From positions 434,001 through 498,000 of the forward strand of contig VTFK01000146.1 of assembly GCA_009617715.1 (NCBI GenBank): DNA of 64,000 bases. Direction: 5' to 3'. This DNA comes from Plectrocnemia conspersa (Eukaryota > Arthropoda > Insecta > Trichoptera > Polycentropodidae). The translations under genes and the position numbers were made by a program. Below are positions 37,051 through 49,320 of this stretch, in pieces; position 1 is the stretch's first letter; every line of letters starts with the position of its first letter. The notes beneath the pieces were generated by a model, which worked only from the letters and a program-made list of their open reading frames with translations, was not told where the DNA came from and made no database searches.

Positions 37051-39100
37051 AATATTTACATATATACTTACATAGAATAAACAGATTAGATTACATGTAT
37101 GTTTATGTTAATATGTGATTATTTTAAATTAGGGATATTAAAGTAATTTATTTATTTTTGTTTAAAAAAATTTCTTACATATCATAGATATGTATTAAAT
37201 AATTAGGTAACTTTTAAACAAAAATCATATTTGAGAATGATTTGCATAGCAATAATATACTTATCTATTTCTTGTAAAGAAGTACATACTAAATGTATAT
37301 AAAACCTTTAGGCATAAACAATATTATTTTGTATAACCATCCACAATTGTCTTGTGTTCTTCTGATTCCCTGTGTAGCAAAGTTTTTTCGTCGGCGTAAA
37401 AAACAAACCATTATGCGTATTATGGCGGCGTTCATAAAAAGTATCAATTAAATTTTCTTAACAAATGCATTGAAAACCGACCAAATTAATTAAATAAAAA
37501 ACAATCGTTAGTGCTAAATATCTCCGCCATTAGTATTAAATTGTGTTTTGACTCGATTTATAGACATTTTTCAGAGGATCAAAGATTGAAATAAACACTC
37601 GAATTGTCTCATTTTCTTACGGTTATTTAACCAGTACTCAATCACTTCCGTCACTTCTTCTGTGAGGATCTTTAGTAAGATCTTTAGTAAAAAAAGGTCA
37701 TCTCAGAAATTTTTGTTCGAGAAAGACAAAGGAAGACAATTTTTTAAGTAGGATAACCCTCCTTAAAGGAGAACGAACTGTTCACCTTATATTTAGTAAA
37801 AGAACTACCATTTGAACAAAAGCTTAGTTGAACTTACACCTCAGTTGATTCGACAAACGGAGCTAAGCCGAATCGACCGAGACGATCCTTAAAAGCATGA
37901 GAAAAACAGCATGAGAGTGTAGGGTCGTATCATTATTTATATCCTAGTGATTTTTTGCTAGGTTACTAAAGTTGACTATGGAAAGAATAGAAACTTTTTT
38001 CTTTAAGCAATTTTTTAATACATATAAGATGTTTTCTATGAGCTGATGTACCGTATTATTAAAAAGTTTTCAATAATTCACTACTTGCAAAAGCATTTAA
38101 AGATTGGTATTTACTGTTATTATTTTTACCAAAAATTTGCAATTTTTCATAGTAGACTTATTATAATTTTACATAAGGCGCCTTGGGAAAATCTGCATTC
38201 AGCAAGGCCGCCGAGAGTCGAAAAAGTTTAAGAAGCATTCATTGAAGAAAAATATACATTTTCTGTTTAATTGGCTATTGATGTAACTCACAATGTGCTC
38301 AATGCTTCTACCAATTGCTCGCCAAAAAATCCCTTATCTTGTTGCGGTAAAATACCGTTTTGTCGTATGTGTTGTATATTATCCGTTACAGAATTATAAA
38401 TTAAGCTGTGCAGCAGTCATGTATTTTATTTTAAAGCTGCTTATATGTTAAATATTATCCTTTAAATTTATTTTCTAAGCTTTTAATAATTTAGAAATAT
38501 TGAGGTAAATTTTTCTTAGGTTATATGTATGTGGTTATCTTTATAAGCTACACCTTGTTATTTATTAAAAAAAATTGATTTAAAAACATATAAGCACAAA
38601 ATAAAGAAAAGTTAGAACCTAATGTATTATTTCTAAAATTACTACATAAGTATTTTATCATAAAAGGATTAGTGGCATAGCTTTTTTTTGAAGTCTTGGG
38701 AGACGAGACAGCAAAAAAGAAGTCCCGGAAATTTTTATGACGCAAATTTTTTTGCTAATCGATAAAACCATAGCAATAAATGGTTCATATTTTTGTAAAA
38801 ATATACATTTGATTGAAAAAAAATTAAAATAATATAAAATTATATTTTGTTATATACAAAAGATATAAAGGCACATTAAAATCGGGCAATCTATTCTTGC
38901 TATTATCTATGACAAAAAGTAAGTTAAAACCTTACCTTATGCACAGAGAAAAATTACACATTTTCAATGATGTTTCTGTAAATTTTATTTTTATAAATAA
39001 AAATACATTATTGGATTTTATCATGCAAATAAATACCGAATATATAAACTTCACTGATTTATTTTCGAACTAGATACTCCCCTGTTTAGGCAATGAAATG
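37051..39100. other. Mixed, mostly AT-rich
   Basis: Moderately complex at 37,360-37,980, where GATCTTTAGTAA is duplicated at 37,667, and at 38,180-38,400. Otherwise A/T-rich. Some stretches have a transposon-like look, but I could not read a family motif in any frame. Confidence 0.35.
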
Positions 39101-39780
39101 CGTATCAACAAATCCTTTGAGTTGCGATAATAATATGATGTTTATTTTTCATCTGGGCATCTCATCGCTAGCCAGTTTGACATTCGGTAAGGGCCGTAAC
39201 AAAACCCAAAATAAAAAAAATCACATTCAACGTCGCGACAAAAGGCATAAGATTTTTTCTCCCCACACATAATAATAATTTTCCTGGTACATCGATGATA
39301 GTTTTCCCTTATTTATTTTCCCTTTTTCTCGTCCGACGCAGTCCGAGCTGTATTGGTTTCGTTATTTGCTCAGTGAGCGAAAACAAAAACAAGAAACGAA
39401 GTTAGTTACGTGTAAAGGTATTACCGGCCTGGACAAACAGTGGATATAGGGATAATAGAGTATCGATAATGTCATAGTGTATCTGAGACAATCTTAGGGT
39501 GGCAATATTTGCGGTGTTGTCATAACAATGCGTTTTTCTGAGGGTGTGGGGTGAAAATTTGCGAATTTCTGGCCGTGTAGGTATTTTTTTGCCATAAAAT
39601 TCCCATAAAGCGTGGCGAAAATTTTTAAATGACGCACAAAAGCGCCGAACGTGATAATATGCCGTTTAAAATTTGCGAGCTTTAAAATCGACAAACGCGG
39701 AGCTTTCGGTGGACGGACAAGGAATGCCGATTGTGCGAGGGAGCTTCGCGTTGCGGTGGAATAATATAGTAACTCTAAAA
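39101..39780. other. Non-coding island
   Basis: A long balanced block. A 113-codon minus-strand frame (39,494-39,835) covers its right half but has no domain, signal peptide or splice context I can recognise. The DNA holds paired CCATAAAATTCCCATAAAGCG words near 39,590-39,611, resembling Hox/Caudal-type sites. Probably regulatory rather than coding; a short unknown gene is not excluded. Confidence 0.35.
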
Positions 39781-42060
39781 TACATAAATACTTGAATAAT
39801 ACGCCTTTTGATAATATAAAATATTCATTAGACAAATAAGATTCCTACATATGTATATTAAAATTTATTTTATATTTAAGTTTAATTAAAAAATGGGGCA
39901 ATAAGTTCACAACTTACTTTTTCGTACATCATGCCGTCAACAGCGATCTTTGTTAGCATTTATTTGATATAAAAACCAACAACGATATATCGTTGCTTAG
40001 CATCCGAAGGATTAAAAAATCGTCTTTTTTTATTTAATTTGTTTTTTTAAACTGATGCGTTGACTTTTTACCAAGCATAAGCAAATATTTTTCTATGATT
40101 TTATTGATAAGCATAGTTCCGTGAAGCCTCAGGACCTTAAAATTATCTCGTCCTGAGACTTCAAAATTCCTAGCTGTGTAATCACTATAATTCAAGGTGA
40201 GTGTAGGAAATAATGTATTTCATGATGGGCTTACTTTTTGAATTTTTTTATATTCATCCCTCGAACTTATTATCGATTGATTTTTTATTCTATTTATTTT
40301 ACATAACTCAGAATTTTTAGTGGGTGTATTACAATAATTGTCTAACTATATATTTCTGATTTGTAAATTTTATGAATCACACGTGCGAATTTTTTTATGC
40401 GTTTGTTAGTGAGTGTGTCAACATATAGGACGTCAAAAAGGCACTAGCTAGCACTTCGCCTTTTTCTTAATTATTATTATTATTTATTTTAAATTTTTTA
40501 TCGTTTTTGTTATTTTACATTAAAGATCAGTCAGACGGCAGCACGTGTCTTTTTTTAATTTTAACAGGAATATCGTAGGTCAATTTATTCATTAAAGTTT
40601 ATAATTGTGGCCTCTTATTTTATTTTATAATTTTTAGCTTAATTCAATTTTATTAAAAATATGATCGGAAAGAATTTTTGCTTGTTCAAATTGGGCTGTA
40701 AAATAAATATTATCATCGTCAATTATTTTAGTAAATTGCACAAGAGTGAAAGCAATCTTATCTTCCAGTTTAAAATTACTGAAAGTCTGTATACAGTTCA
40801 CAAAATATATGTATAAGATTAACGGTGTCATATAATTTTATTTTGGCAATGCGAAGGTGATTTTGGGTGGTATATAATTGTATCTGTATCGTGCAAATAT
40901 CTAAACAAAAGTTCCTGGATCGGTTCGCACTGAAACAATTTCAATGAATCTGAGCTACCAAGTCCAAACACGGCATCAAAATCGCTTCGAAGCAATCCGT
41001 CGTCAAAATTATTTTACCAGACCACAAAGATATATATGTTTTTCATAACATATTCCTATAGAAGTATTAAATTGATTATTTTCTAAAAGCCAGTTATTAG
41101 GGCATTGCTCTAAGGGAATTTGCATAGCGATTACTATTATAGCGCGAGCGCAATTTTAATTTGTTCCGGTCATTGTGACCCGTTGCACGGCAATTCGCTA
41201 AATGTTTGCAACTGACCCTTACCCGTGTGAGTCATTCCCTTTTTCACTCACAAAGACCGCCGAACGAACATTAATATAAATTTACAAAGCCTATAAAAAA
41301 ACACATACAAAGGAATCATAAAACTGCTCAATCAATTACAAAGTTTATTACATACAAATGCATAGACCTTATTCTTAATTTCAATACAAAAGTTTGAATT
41401 TAAACCAAAAATAGGTTTGTTGACAATAACTGTAATATTTTGTTGTGTAAAATTAACGCTTAACACATCTAATTTTAGATTTTTTGACATTTTTTGGCCT
41501 AAAAATAAATATGGTAAAATGATTTTTAGTAAAAAAGAGACAATAACCGATTTAGAAGTTTCAGCAAAGAGTCTAACATGTGATAAAGTTGATATACATA
41601 TATGTATGTATAATATACTTATGTATATAATGATGACATTCTAAAACTTCTTATACAATATTTGTCAAGTAAAAGTCAAAACATTAATTAATTAAGAATG
41701 GTAGAAAATTGCTATAACAATTAATGGAACATCATAACGGAAAATATATAGTTAAATTAGAAAAAAAATATTGCTCTTAAAAATCGTCAATATGATTTAA
41801 CCCAATATAATTCATGTTTAGTTGTTAAATAACCTTTATTTTAATATATCAAGGCAAGTATTAAATTTACATAGCATAAAAATGGTTTGCCTGTGATGTT
41901 TCTTAAAAAAAAAAATTACAGCAAAACGCGTATTTAAAAAAATTAAAAATATTGTAAAATATCAAATTAAGTCGGCTTTATATTATAAACGATATTTCTA
42001 AACAGTTGATACAGATTAGTAGTGAAATTCAGTTTATGTTAATCCACATTACTTTGATAT
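39781..42060. other. Mostly AT-rich, with a balanced block
   Basis: Positions 40,850-41,270 are balanced and non-coding. The rest is A/T-rich. A short GGCACTAGCTAGCAC stretch flanked by AAAAAGGC and GCCTTTTT arms lies at about 40,435-40,467. Confidence 0.4.
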
Positions 42061-42560
42061 ACTCTCCTGTGATTTTTAACGAGTACGTTACTAGTTTTAC
42101 TAAATAACTCATCGGTAAGATTCAAAGCCCTTCATACAGAGATACTAAGTAGTATCCCATTGTAAGTTCAAAAGCTCATTATTTATTCGGAACTCTTTTG
42201 GGGTCCATCAAAGGCGTCTTAACCGAACGGTACATAAACGGCCATAATGGTACATTTCCTCTTTTGATCTATTAAACACATTCTTTTTATTGCTAACGAC
42301 CGCCGATGTGGATGAAGTGTTGTCACCCTAGAATGACACATTTGACACGTCCAAATTGGTTATGGCCCTTATGGGTCATAAACGGCAATTTTTTTAAATC
42401 CGTGAGAGCGTAAATTACAATATGGAGGAGCCGCTCCTGTAATTTACGACCCCCCTGACCATAAAATACGCATTATACAATTTTTTAATGTCTACACAGC
42501 GATCTATTCATTTGGTTTGGAGTGGCTGCTTGTGCAACACGTTGCATATTGTCGGTACAA
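42061..42560. other. Non-coding island with compound hairpin
   Basis: Balanced sequence with several (A/C)CATAA words (GTACATAAACGG, GGCCATAATGG, GTCATAAACGG, ACCATAAAATACG). No open frame of note. The hairpin is listed separately. Confidence 0.35.
42409..42448. other. Compound hairpin, 11-bp perfect stem
   Basis: CGTAAATTACA (42,409-42,419) pairs perfectly with TGTAATTTACG (42,438-42,448). Inside the 18-base loop GGAG (42,424-42,427) pairs with CTCC (42,434-42,437) to make a second stem. A nested, perfect structure in a balanced island is less likely to be chance than the A/T-only stems elsewhere. It could be a palindromic homeodomain-type site pair or a structured transcript. Confidence 0.5.
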
Positions 42561-43383
42561 TGTAGCACAATGTAATAATCTGATAATGAGATATTAAATA
42601 AATTCATTCATGTTCTATCATACATTAGATTTAGTGTTACATATGATGTTTAACAAAGACTGCATATTTTATAGAATTGATAAAAAGTACCAATATAACT
42701 GACTTATTTACTATAATTTTAAATGACTTTGTTCATTATTAAAAGAATATGTCATTATTTTAATATTATTAAATAGTATTATGCAATTATAATGTGTTAT
42801 TGACTTTAATAATACAGCAGAATTTCCTGCAATTTTTTTCTTTCTTGTGTTTTTTGTTTACGTATTTTTTTTAGTTAGATTATGTAATATTTATATAAAT
42901 TGTACAATTCAGAACATTGAAATACTTTCAATAAAATATGTTTGAATGTATCTAAATTTTAAAATATGTGAATGCGTATTCAAGAGTTAAAGAAAGATGT
43001 TGATAAATTCAGTTCACTCAATTTCTTAGAATTCCTTATTCTGCATTATAATTTTTTGTTTTGCTTTGTTTTTTTAAATCATATTTAAAGCCAATTTAAT
43101 AAATTTAATGTTTATTATGTTAATTTAAATACATTTTCTAAAATAGAAGCCATTTAAGAAGTTTAAAAAATATATTACATTGCAAACTTTCATAAAAAAA
43201 AATTGAATTGATTTTGCGACAAAAATAGAGAAGGGTGAAAAATTGGAAAAATATATAAAATACATATGATCTTTATCGAAATTTCAAGGCAAAGCAAGCT
43301 AAGTGAAAGATGTAAACATAGATTATTTAAAAAAATATTTTTATCAGAAACAAGTTTTCTTAAATATATAATATAATTTATAT
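42561..43383. other. AT-rich spacer
   Basis: A/T-rich; nothing supported. The 117-codon minus-strand frame at 43,190-43,543 is A/T-codon translation that runs across the MITE boundary and is rejected. Confidence 0.5.
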
Positions 43384-43748
43384 TTAACACTTTACCTACC
43401 AGCAGTTTCACTATTAGACTTACGCTAAATACCGGCACTTTTTCACAGATCTGTGCAAATATTACCTTCTTATTTATATTTATGTATCTTTTGATACGGG
43501 TTCGATTTTTTTTAGACATGTTATTGAAATTTAAGAAATACAAAATATATGTAAATTAATATTTTTTAACCGGACCTTTGTATTGAATAATATATGTCTA
43601 AATATATTTTGTTTATCAAAATAAAATGTCGTTAATAATTAAAATATACATTTTCAATTTGACGTGTAAACGCCAATTGGCGTCTGCAGTATTTAACGTT
43701 CGGCAAGCTCAGGACGCCAATTGATTTGACCGGTAGGTAAAGTGTTAA
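43384..43748. mobile_element. piggyBac-type MITE, 365 bp, with exact TTAA flanks
   Basis: TTAACACTTTACCTACC at 43,384-43,400 and GGTAGGTAAAGTGTTAA at 43,732-43,748 are perfect 17-base inverted repeats that include TTAA at both ends. Target duplication of TTAA followed by short perfect TIRs is diagnostic of piggyBac-superfamily insertion. The right subterminal part has a palindrome ACGCCAATTGGCGT at 43,670-43,683 and a direct repeat of GACGCCAATTG 40 bases later, possible transposase-binding sites. No coding capacity. TIR perfection suggests a fairly recent or well-preserved insertion compared with the copy at 1,082, whose termini differ, so they are different families. Confidence 0.85.
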
Positions 43749-46464
43749 CAAATAATACATTTTTTTAAATATATTATTTAATTAACAGAATCAGTAAACT
43801 ATATATTTAATGCAACGTTGTTAGTTATATCATCAGAAAATAAGAAAAAAATCACGAATTTCGCCTCGTTACATTTGGTTTCAATGAGCGTTTTTTATGG
43901 CGAGTTTTATAGATTTCCCCCTTGCATTATTACTTTTGTGTTGTATTTTAGTGCCGAATCTGACGACGAGCATCTGACAGGATTCCTCGTGTGACGCTGA
44001 CCTGCATATTGAATACTACTACAACATCCGTGTACAAAGTGAGCTTTACGACCTTTTTGACGACCGTCGAAATGAACGTGGCTTTAATAAATCGGGCGTC
44101 ATATGTGAAAAAGCTAATGCGAGACGATAAAGTTGAAAGACTGGCGAGAAAATAAAATAATCAACTGCATTTTAAAATATTTTAATTATCAACCGATCAG
44201 CCATAGTCTTAATATGAGTTAGAAAGACTACAGTTACGACTAAAACTTTCGTGGGAAATTTTCCAAAAATATCTGTAACTGATAATTTTAATACTTATTA
44301 ACAAATTTATTTTTAAATCATTAGGATAAAATTGAAAGATATACTGAAAATATCTAAGATATTAATGTAATTTTAGTTAGATAATATTATTAACAAAGCT
44401 TCATTTAGATCGTAAAAAATATTTTTTTAATGTCCATAACATCAACCCTGATTATTTTCTTTCAAACAAAGTATATCAGGAAGCGCTCTAGATCTGTAAG
44501 AAGTGCACAATAAAATCAGACGAATAAAAAAAGAGGACAATGGCTTAATGGCAACACTTAAAAACGTCATGTTTAATAATGAAAACAGCATAAAATCCGC
44601 GTCTGCCATAAAAATCTGGACCCAAAGTCGGAGAGTGTCTATTAAAATAAGATTTCGCCGCGAAAATCATAACACCGCTGTGCGTTTTATGATCGTTTGA
44701 ATCCTTTTGTGTGTATTTATATCGCATTGTGTACCTGAAGAGGCAGTAAAAACATTTTGTTTTAATTAAAATTAAAAAGGGTGGCAGCAACACCGTTTAA
44801 CGAGCGCATAAAATTGAGCTTTTCGCACGCATCGGTCCTGTAATATTTTTTGTTATTTCATATAATTTATGGGCATAATATAGCCGCCATTTTTGATATG
44901 ATTTATTCGACTCATAATATGTAAGCAGTGCAGTTTTAAAATAGCCCAAAAAATAATTCATAATTACAGTCTTAAGAAATATAAATTGAACTCAACTGCC
45001 ACAATTTCTTACTGTAATTATTAATTTTGATCAATCTAAATGTATGCTTTCAAGTTGATAATGGATTTTATTAAGACGGATATTGCAACGTCAGGTTAAT
45101 AATTTACCTTTTACTACCCTTTTCTATCTTTTCTTTTCAACCCTACTACATTACAGAACAGATTGTGCGAGTAACTCGCGTGAGCTTTTATTACCAACTT
45201 TGTTATTCCACGGCGACAGCTTTCAGCAGCTTTGGGTAATTAACTTTTCCTACATATTGTGCTCGAGACTAGCATTCGTCCTGATTAACGTCTAAAAATA
45301 AAAATAACGCAAGATCGTGAATCAACTCCTTTCGAGTTTAACTGCAATTTCGTTTGACCGGTTAACTCAACCAGACGATTAATCGCTGAGTTATGTCCTG
45401 TAAAACTTTCATACGAACCATTGTTGCAGTCGCGAAACAAAGTACACTTTATAACTTAACATACGATGACGATAAGGCAAAAGTTAAATTGCTACTGTTT
45501 AGCTGCAGCTGTAACATTTGAAAGGTAATCGTTTAATGTCTTTCGAGCTTTATTCAAACTTTCAGTTGGAATATTGCCACAATTTCCTACACCTCAACGA
45601 CTCCACTTACTTAATTGAATATAAATACAACATATTATCAATAAGCTATGAATCGTTGAACTCTCTTTGTCTAGTGTTACAATTTTTAAGCTTACATTGT
45701 ATCAGCGCCTCAGGTTATTCGGTCACGAATTCGTCAAGCCATAAATGATTTATGTTTATTTAAAACACCATGACATTAGCTTTGAGCTTTAATATAATAA
45801 AAGTTATGTGTAATATGAATCTTTTGGAAGCGCTTTTGAGTTCAATCAGACCGTTTCGAAAAGCAATAATTCATTATTTTTTACTGATTCGGTGTTGAAT
45901 GTTGCTCGAAGAAAGACTGCTTTTCTTCGCGTGTTATTTTGTATGGTTTTATTGAGTGTCGTTAAAATTAAGTTGTGGACTTCGAGAAGTTTCTTATTAT
46001 TGAGCATTATATATAAAAATGTAATGTATTATATGTACATACATATATAATAATAAAATATGTGTCAGCCCTGTGAATGACTTATGGACTAACGTGAACA
46101 TTTTTTTCGGATACCCCATAAAAATTTCATACAACATTCGGAGTCACATTTAAAGGCTTTTATATAGCCATAACGATTACCATGGTTTATGAAAATTGTT
46201 TTAACGGAACATAAATTAAGTTAACTATAACTAGTTCGTTTTAACCAGAGCGTGACGTGAATCATCGCTCTGTTTTTATATATATTATACATGCATACAT
46301 AAGCTTAAACAATCTTTAAAATAAATTATATTCATGAAAATGTGTATATTAAATTAATATCGCGTAAACAGTATATAAAAAATCATTGTAATTATTATTA
46401 TTTTAATAGCTACTTTATTCAAATACAATTTTTGACAAAGTAATTTTTGGTAAAATGATAATAT
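43749..46464. other. Series of non-coding islands
   Basis: Balanced blocks at 43,850-44,160, 44,480-44,840, 45,080-45,960 and 46,080-46,280 alternate with A/T-rich DNA. The 44.5 kb block carries repeated (G/C)CATAAAA and TTTATGATCG words. Overlapping frames of 65-82 codons on both strands give no signature. Confidence 0.35.
46246..46277 (+). other. Hairpin with 3' T run
   Basis: CAGAGCG (46,246-46,252) pairs perfectly with CGCTCTG (46,266-46,272), followed directly by TTTTT. The loop contains TGACGTGA. It has the shape of a pol III or intrinsic-type terminator, but no gene ends here; chance or a small transcript remain open. Confidence 0.35.
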
Positions 46465-46645
46465 GAGGCTAATTTGAGTACCGTGTAAATTTTATCAAAT
46501 TTTTGCGACTTTTTTTTATATTTTATTTCGATGTAGGTTTTATATCTAGCGATATTTTACGTAGGATTTTAACCTACGGAGTTGAGAGTGTTTAAGTTTT
46601 TAAATTTGCGGCCATTTTGCAAAAAAATTACATATTGGATTTTGC
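46465..46645 (+). repeat. Dispersed repeat family M, copy 2
   Basis: Second copy of the repeat at 35,020-35,235. The most similar block is GGCCATTTTGCAAAAAAATT near 46,610-46,629, with GTAGGATTTTAACCTACG just upstream, itself a short palindrome (CGTAGG...CCTACG). Confidence 0.45.
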
Positions 46646-47418
46646 TAGGGAACATATATAGGATGCTTAAGAATTTTATTATATATTGTCAAAAAATTTA
46701 ATTCTTAATTTTAAGTCTTATAAATGTTTGTATGGTGGGCCGATCGACTTAAATACTAAACTTGTTTCGAAGCAAAATACTATTTTTATGTGATATATTA
46801 TTTTTTAGCCAATATCATAAAGGTTTCTGTATCAAAAATTCAAGTCTTAATCTTTAAAACGAACGAAATAACAGCTTTAACTATTTCAGCTGCAATTATT
46901 TCTCCAGTTTTCTTTGTAGTGTTTATAAAATTCATGAATTTTTCTTCCTTTTTATTGTATAATATATAATAGTTTCTGATAGTTGATCTTTATGTGAAGT
47001 ATCTGAAGTGCTTTAGAAAATTATACTATTATATTTTGCCTACTGAATTAATTTTATTAAATCGCTGCGTACCTTTGAAGCTAATATATTTACAAGTTCA
47101 TTTTGAATATACGGTGATAAATAGTTATGGTGTTTAGAATGGGAATTTAACACATTTTTAAAGGTGATATGAAATTCGTTCGAATATTTTATGAGATTTA
47201 AAAGTATTCCACAATTATCCTTATTAAATAATAATATTACTGGTCCCACGTGTTTTTAGTGCAAAATAAAATACATTTCAAAATAATGGTTAAAATATGC
47301 CTTAATTTTTTTATCTCGTTGAAAAACATCATTAATTAAACTACCTTTTTCAAGTCATAGTTTGGTGACAATATTTATGTGTTTCAATAAATTCTCATGT
47401 TTTGAGTTTTTATAATTA
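46646..47418. other. AT-rich spacer
   Basis: A/T-rich. The region just before 47,419 may be the eroded middle of the retrotransposon, but no RT motif upstream of the thumb is readable. Confidence 0.45.
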
Positions 47419-48376
47419 ATGTATTGCATAGGTGATAACATTAAAGAAATTGTAAATAATTTAAATAATGAATTAAGTATATTAGAAATATGGTTAAAGA
47501 ATAATGTACTTAAATTAAATAAGAATAAAACTAAATGTATGTTTATTAATTATAAAAATGTGTAAGATAATAGTACCAAAATAGTAATAAATAACTCTAG
47601 TATAGAAATAGTGGATAATATAAAATATTTAGGTGTAATTGTTGATACAAAATTAAATTTTAAAGAACATTGTAATTACATATTAAAAAAAATTAGTAGA
47701 AAAATTGGTTTATTATCTAGATTAAGAAATATATTAAGTATAAATACAAAAAAAAAATTACAATAGTATAATATTGCCCCCATTTTAATTATTGTTCAAC
47801 ACTATTAAATATGTTAAATAAATTAGATAAACAAATGTTGCAAAAATTACAAAATAGGGCAATGAGAGTAATCTTAAATAAAAAATAGATTAACTAATTG
47901 TAAAAGTATGATTGATAGATTAGAATGGTTGAATGTTCAAGAAATATTGAGTATGAATGTTTTAGTATTTATATATAAGTTAGAAAATAATATGTTACCA
48001 GAATATTTTAATAAGTATTTAATAAGAAATAAAGATGTACATAAATATAATACTAGAAATTGAGAAAATTTAAAGATAATTAAGTATAAGAAAACGAGTA
48101 CGGCTAGGGGAATTATGTACGGAGGTTTTGATTTATATAATAGTCTTCCAAGAGAAATCCTAAATAGCAAAAATATAACGGGTTTCATAAATGGAATAAA
48201 AAAACACCTTCGTACATATAGAAATAAATTATAATATTAAGACTTTATTATTGTATATTTTTATTTTTTCTTTCTGTTATGTATTTTTTATATATTTTTA
48301 TATATGTTTACTAAATTTGCTAGATGTAAAGATTAGCTATTAAGCTAAATAAATTAATAAAATAAATAAATAAATA
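47419..48376 (+). pseudogene. Non-LTR retrotransposon 3' end (RT thumb to poly-repeat tail), copy 2
   Basis: Block 1 (47,431-47,763) reads GDNIKEIVNNLNNELSILEI, WLKNNVLKLNKNKTKCM, then after a TAA at 47,563, IKYLGVIVDTKLNFKEHCNY and ISRKIGLLSRLRNILS. Block 2, shifted (47,775-47,885), reads CPHFNYCSTLLNMLNKLDKQ and LQNRAMRVIL. Block 3 (47,887-48,234) reads MIDRLEWLNV, NMLPEYFNKYL, a TGA at 48,061, then GGFDLYNSLPREI to a final TAA. These are the thumb and C-terminal landmarks of jockey/CR1-type elements. A short 3' UTR ends in an AATAAATAAATAAATA tail (48,346-48,376), as expected for target-primed reverse transcription. Two stops and two frameshifts make it dead; it is 5'-truncated. Confidence 0.85.
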
Positions 48377-49320
48377 TTCATTCGATTTACTAAATATTTT
48401 TTTGATTTTGGAATATGTAAATTAAAATAAAAATAAAACAACTATTTAATTTCTACCTTAATGAAAATTCATATTTTTATATTTTCATTTATTATTGAAA
48501 CATCAGTTTTTAGATATGATTTAAAAGCTGTTTAAGAAAATATTACAAAGCTACTGAATTTAAATTATGTATACAATAACTTGGTATATTTTTCACAAGC
48601 TTTTGAATGATGTTGCTGAGGTTCAAAAGTAGTCTAATCTGTTGGTAATCTAGTAAAAATCCAGATGCGTGCCAAATGGTGAGAAAAATGTTTCTTAAAA
48701 AGCCAGTCACTGAAAAATAAGATATAAAATAATTATGATTAGAGATAAAAATTCCCAGGAATTATTTCCACGACAAAAAACCTAATCTTAATCAAAATTG
48801 TAAAGGAGCACATAAATAATATAATCTATTCGATGCAGTAGTTTTGAGGTTATGTTATATTGTGGTGACACTCTTTTAATCTGTTCATTAACTTTTTAGG
48901 AAAATAAAAAAATTCTAAAGGATGATATTATGCAAACTTAATGAAGTAAAAATGTATCAAATTTCGTAGCTGTGTTGTTTTTATAAAACATTAAGAAATC
49001 GATTAATATATATTTTGCTAATTTAATTAATTTTTATTTTTTATTATTAGTAAGTAAAGTTTTATTTATAATATAAATACGCAAATAAAATTTTATTAAT
49101 GCGAGGTCCATACTATGTTTCGAGTTAGTGTATGTGTAATAAACATATACTCTAACAAATTGAAAAGCTTAAAGGCCCCGAAAACGGAAAGATCACAATT
49201 TCAGTTTTTGTTTTAAATATTAAAATACCGGTATTTCCAATGAATTAATACCGGTATTTTATTATTTTTTTAATTTTTAGTATCACGAAGTAATTGAAAC
49301 ACGACTGAGTATTAAAAATA
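48377..49320. other. AT-rich DNA with paired ACCGGT palindromes
   Basis: The palindrome AATACCGGTATT occurs at 49,224-49,235 and again at 49,247-49,258. Paired words of this type are frequent inside hAT-like MITEs; clear terminal repeats were not found here. Otherwise A/T-rich. Confidence 0.4.

Noticed and set aside
39494..39835. 113-codon minus-strand frame
   Set aside because: No family signature, no splice or promoter context, and the region looks like a non-coding island. Kept as a weak possibility only.
43190..43543. 117-codon minus-strand frame
   Set aside because: A/T-codon translation crossing the edge of a MITE.
47937..48188. 83-codon minus-strand frame
   Set aside because: It is antisense to the RT C-terminal block on the plus strand.
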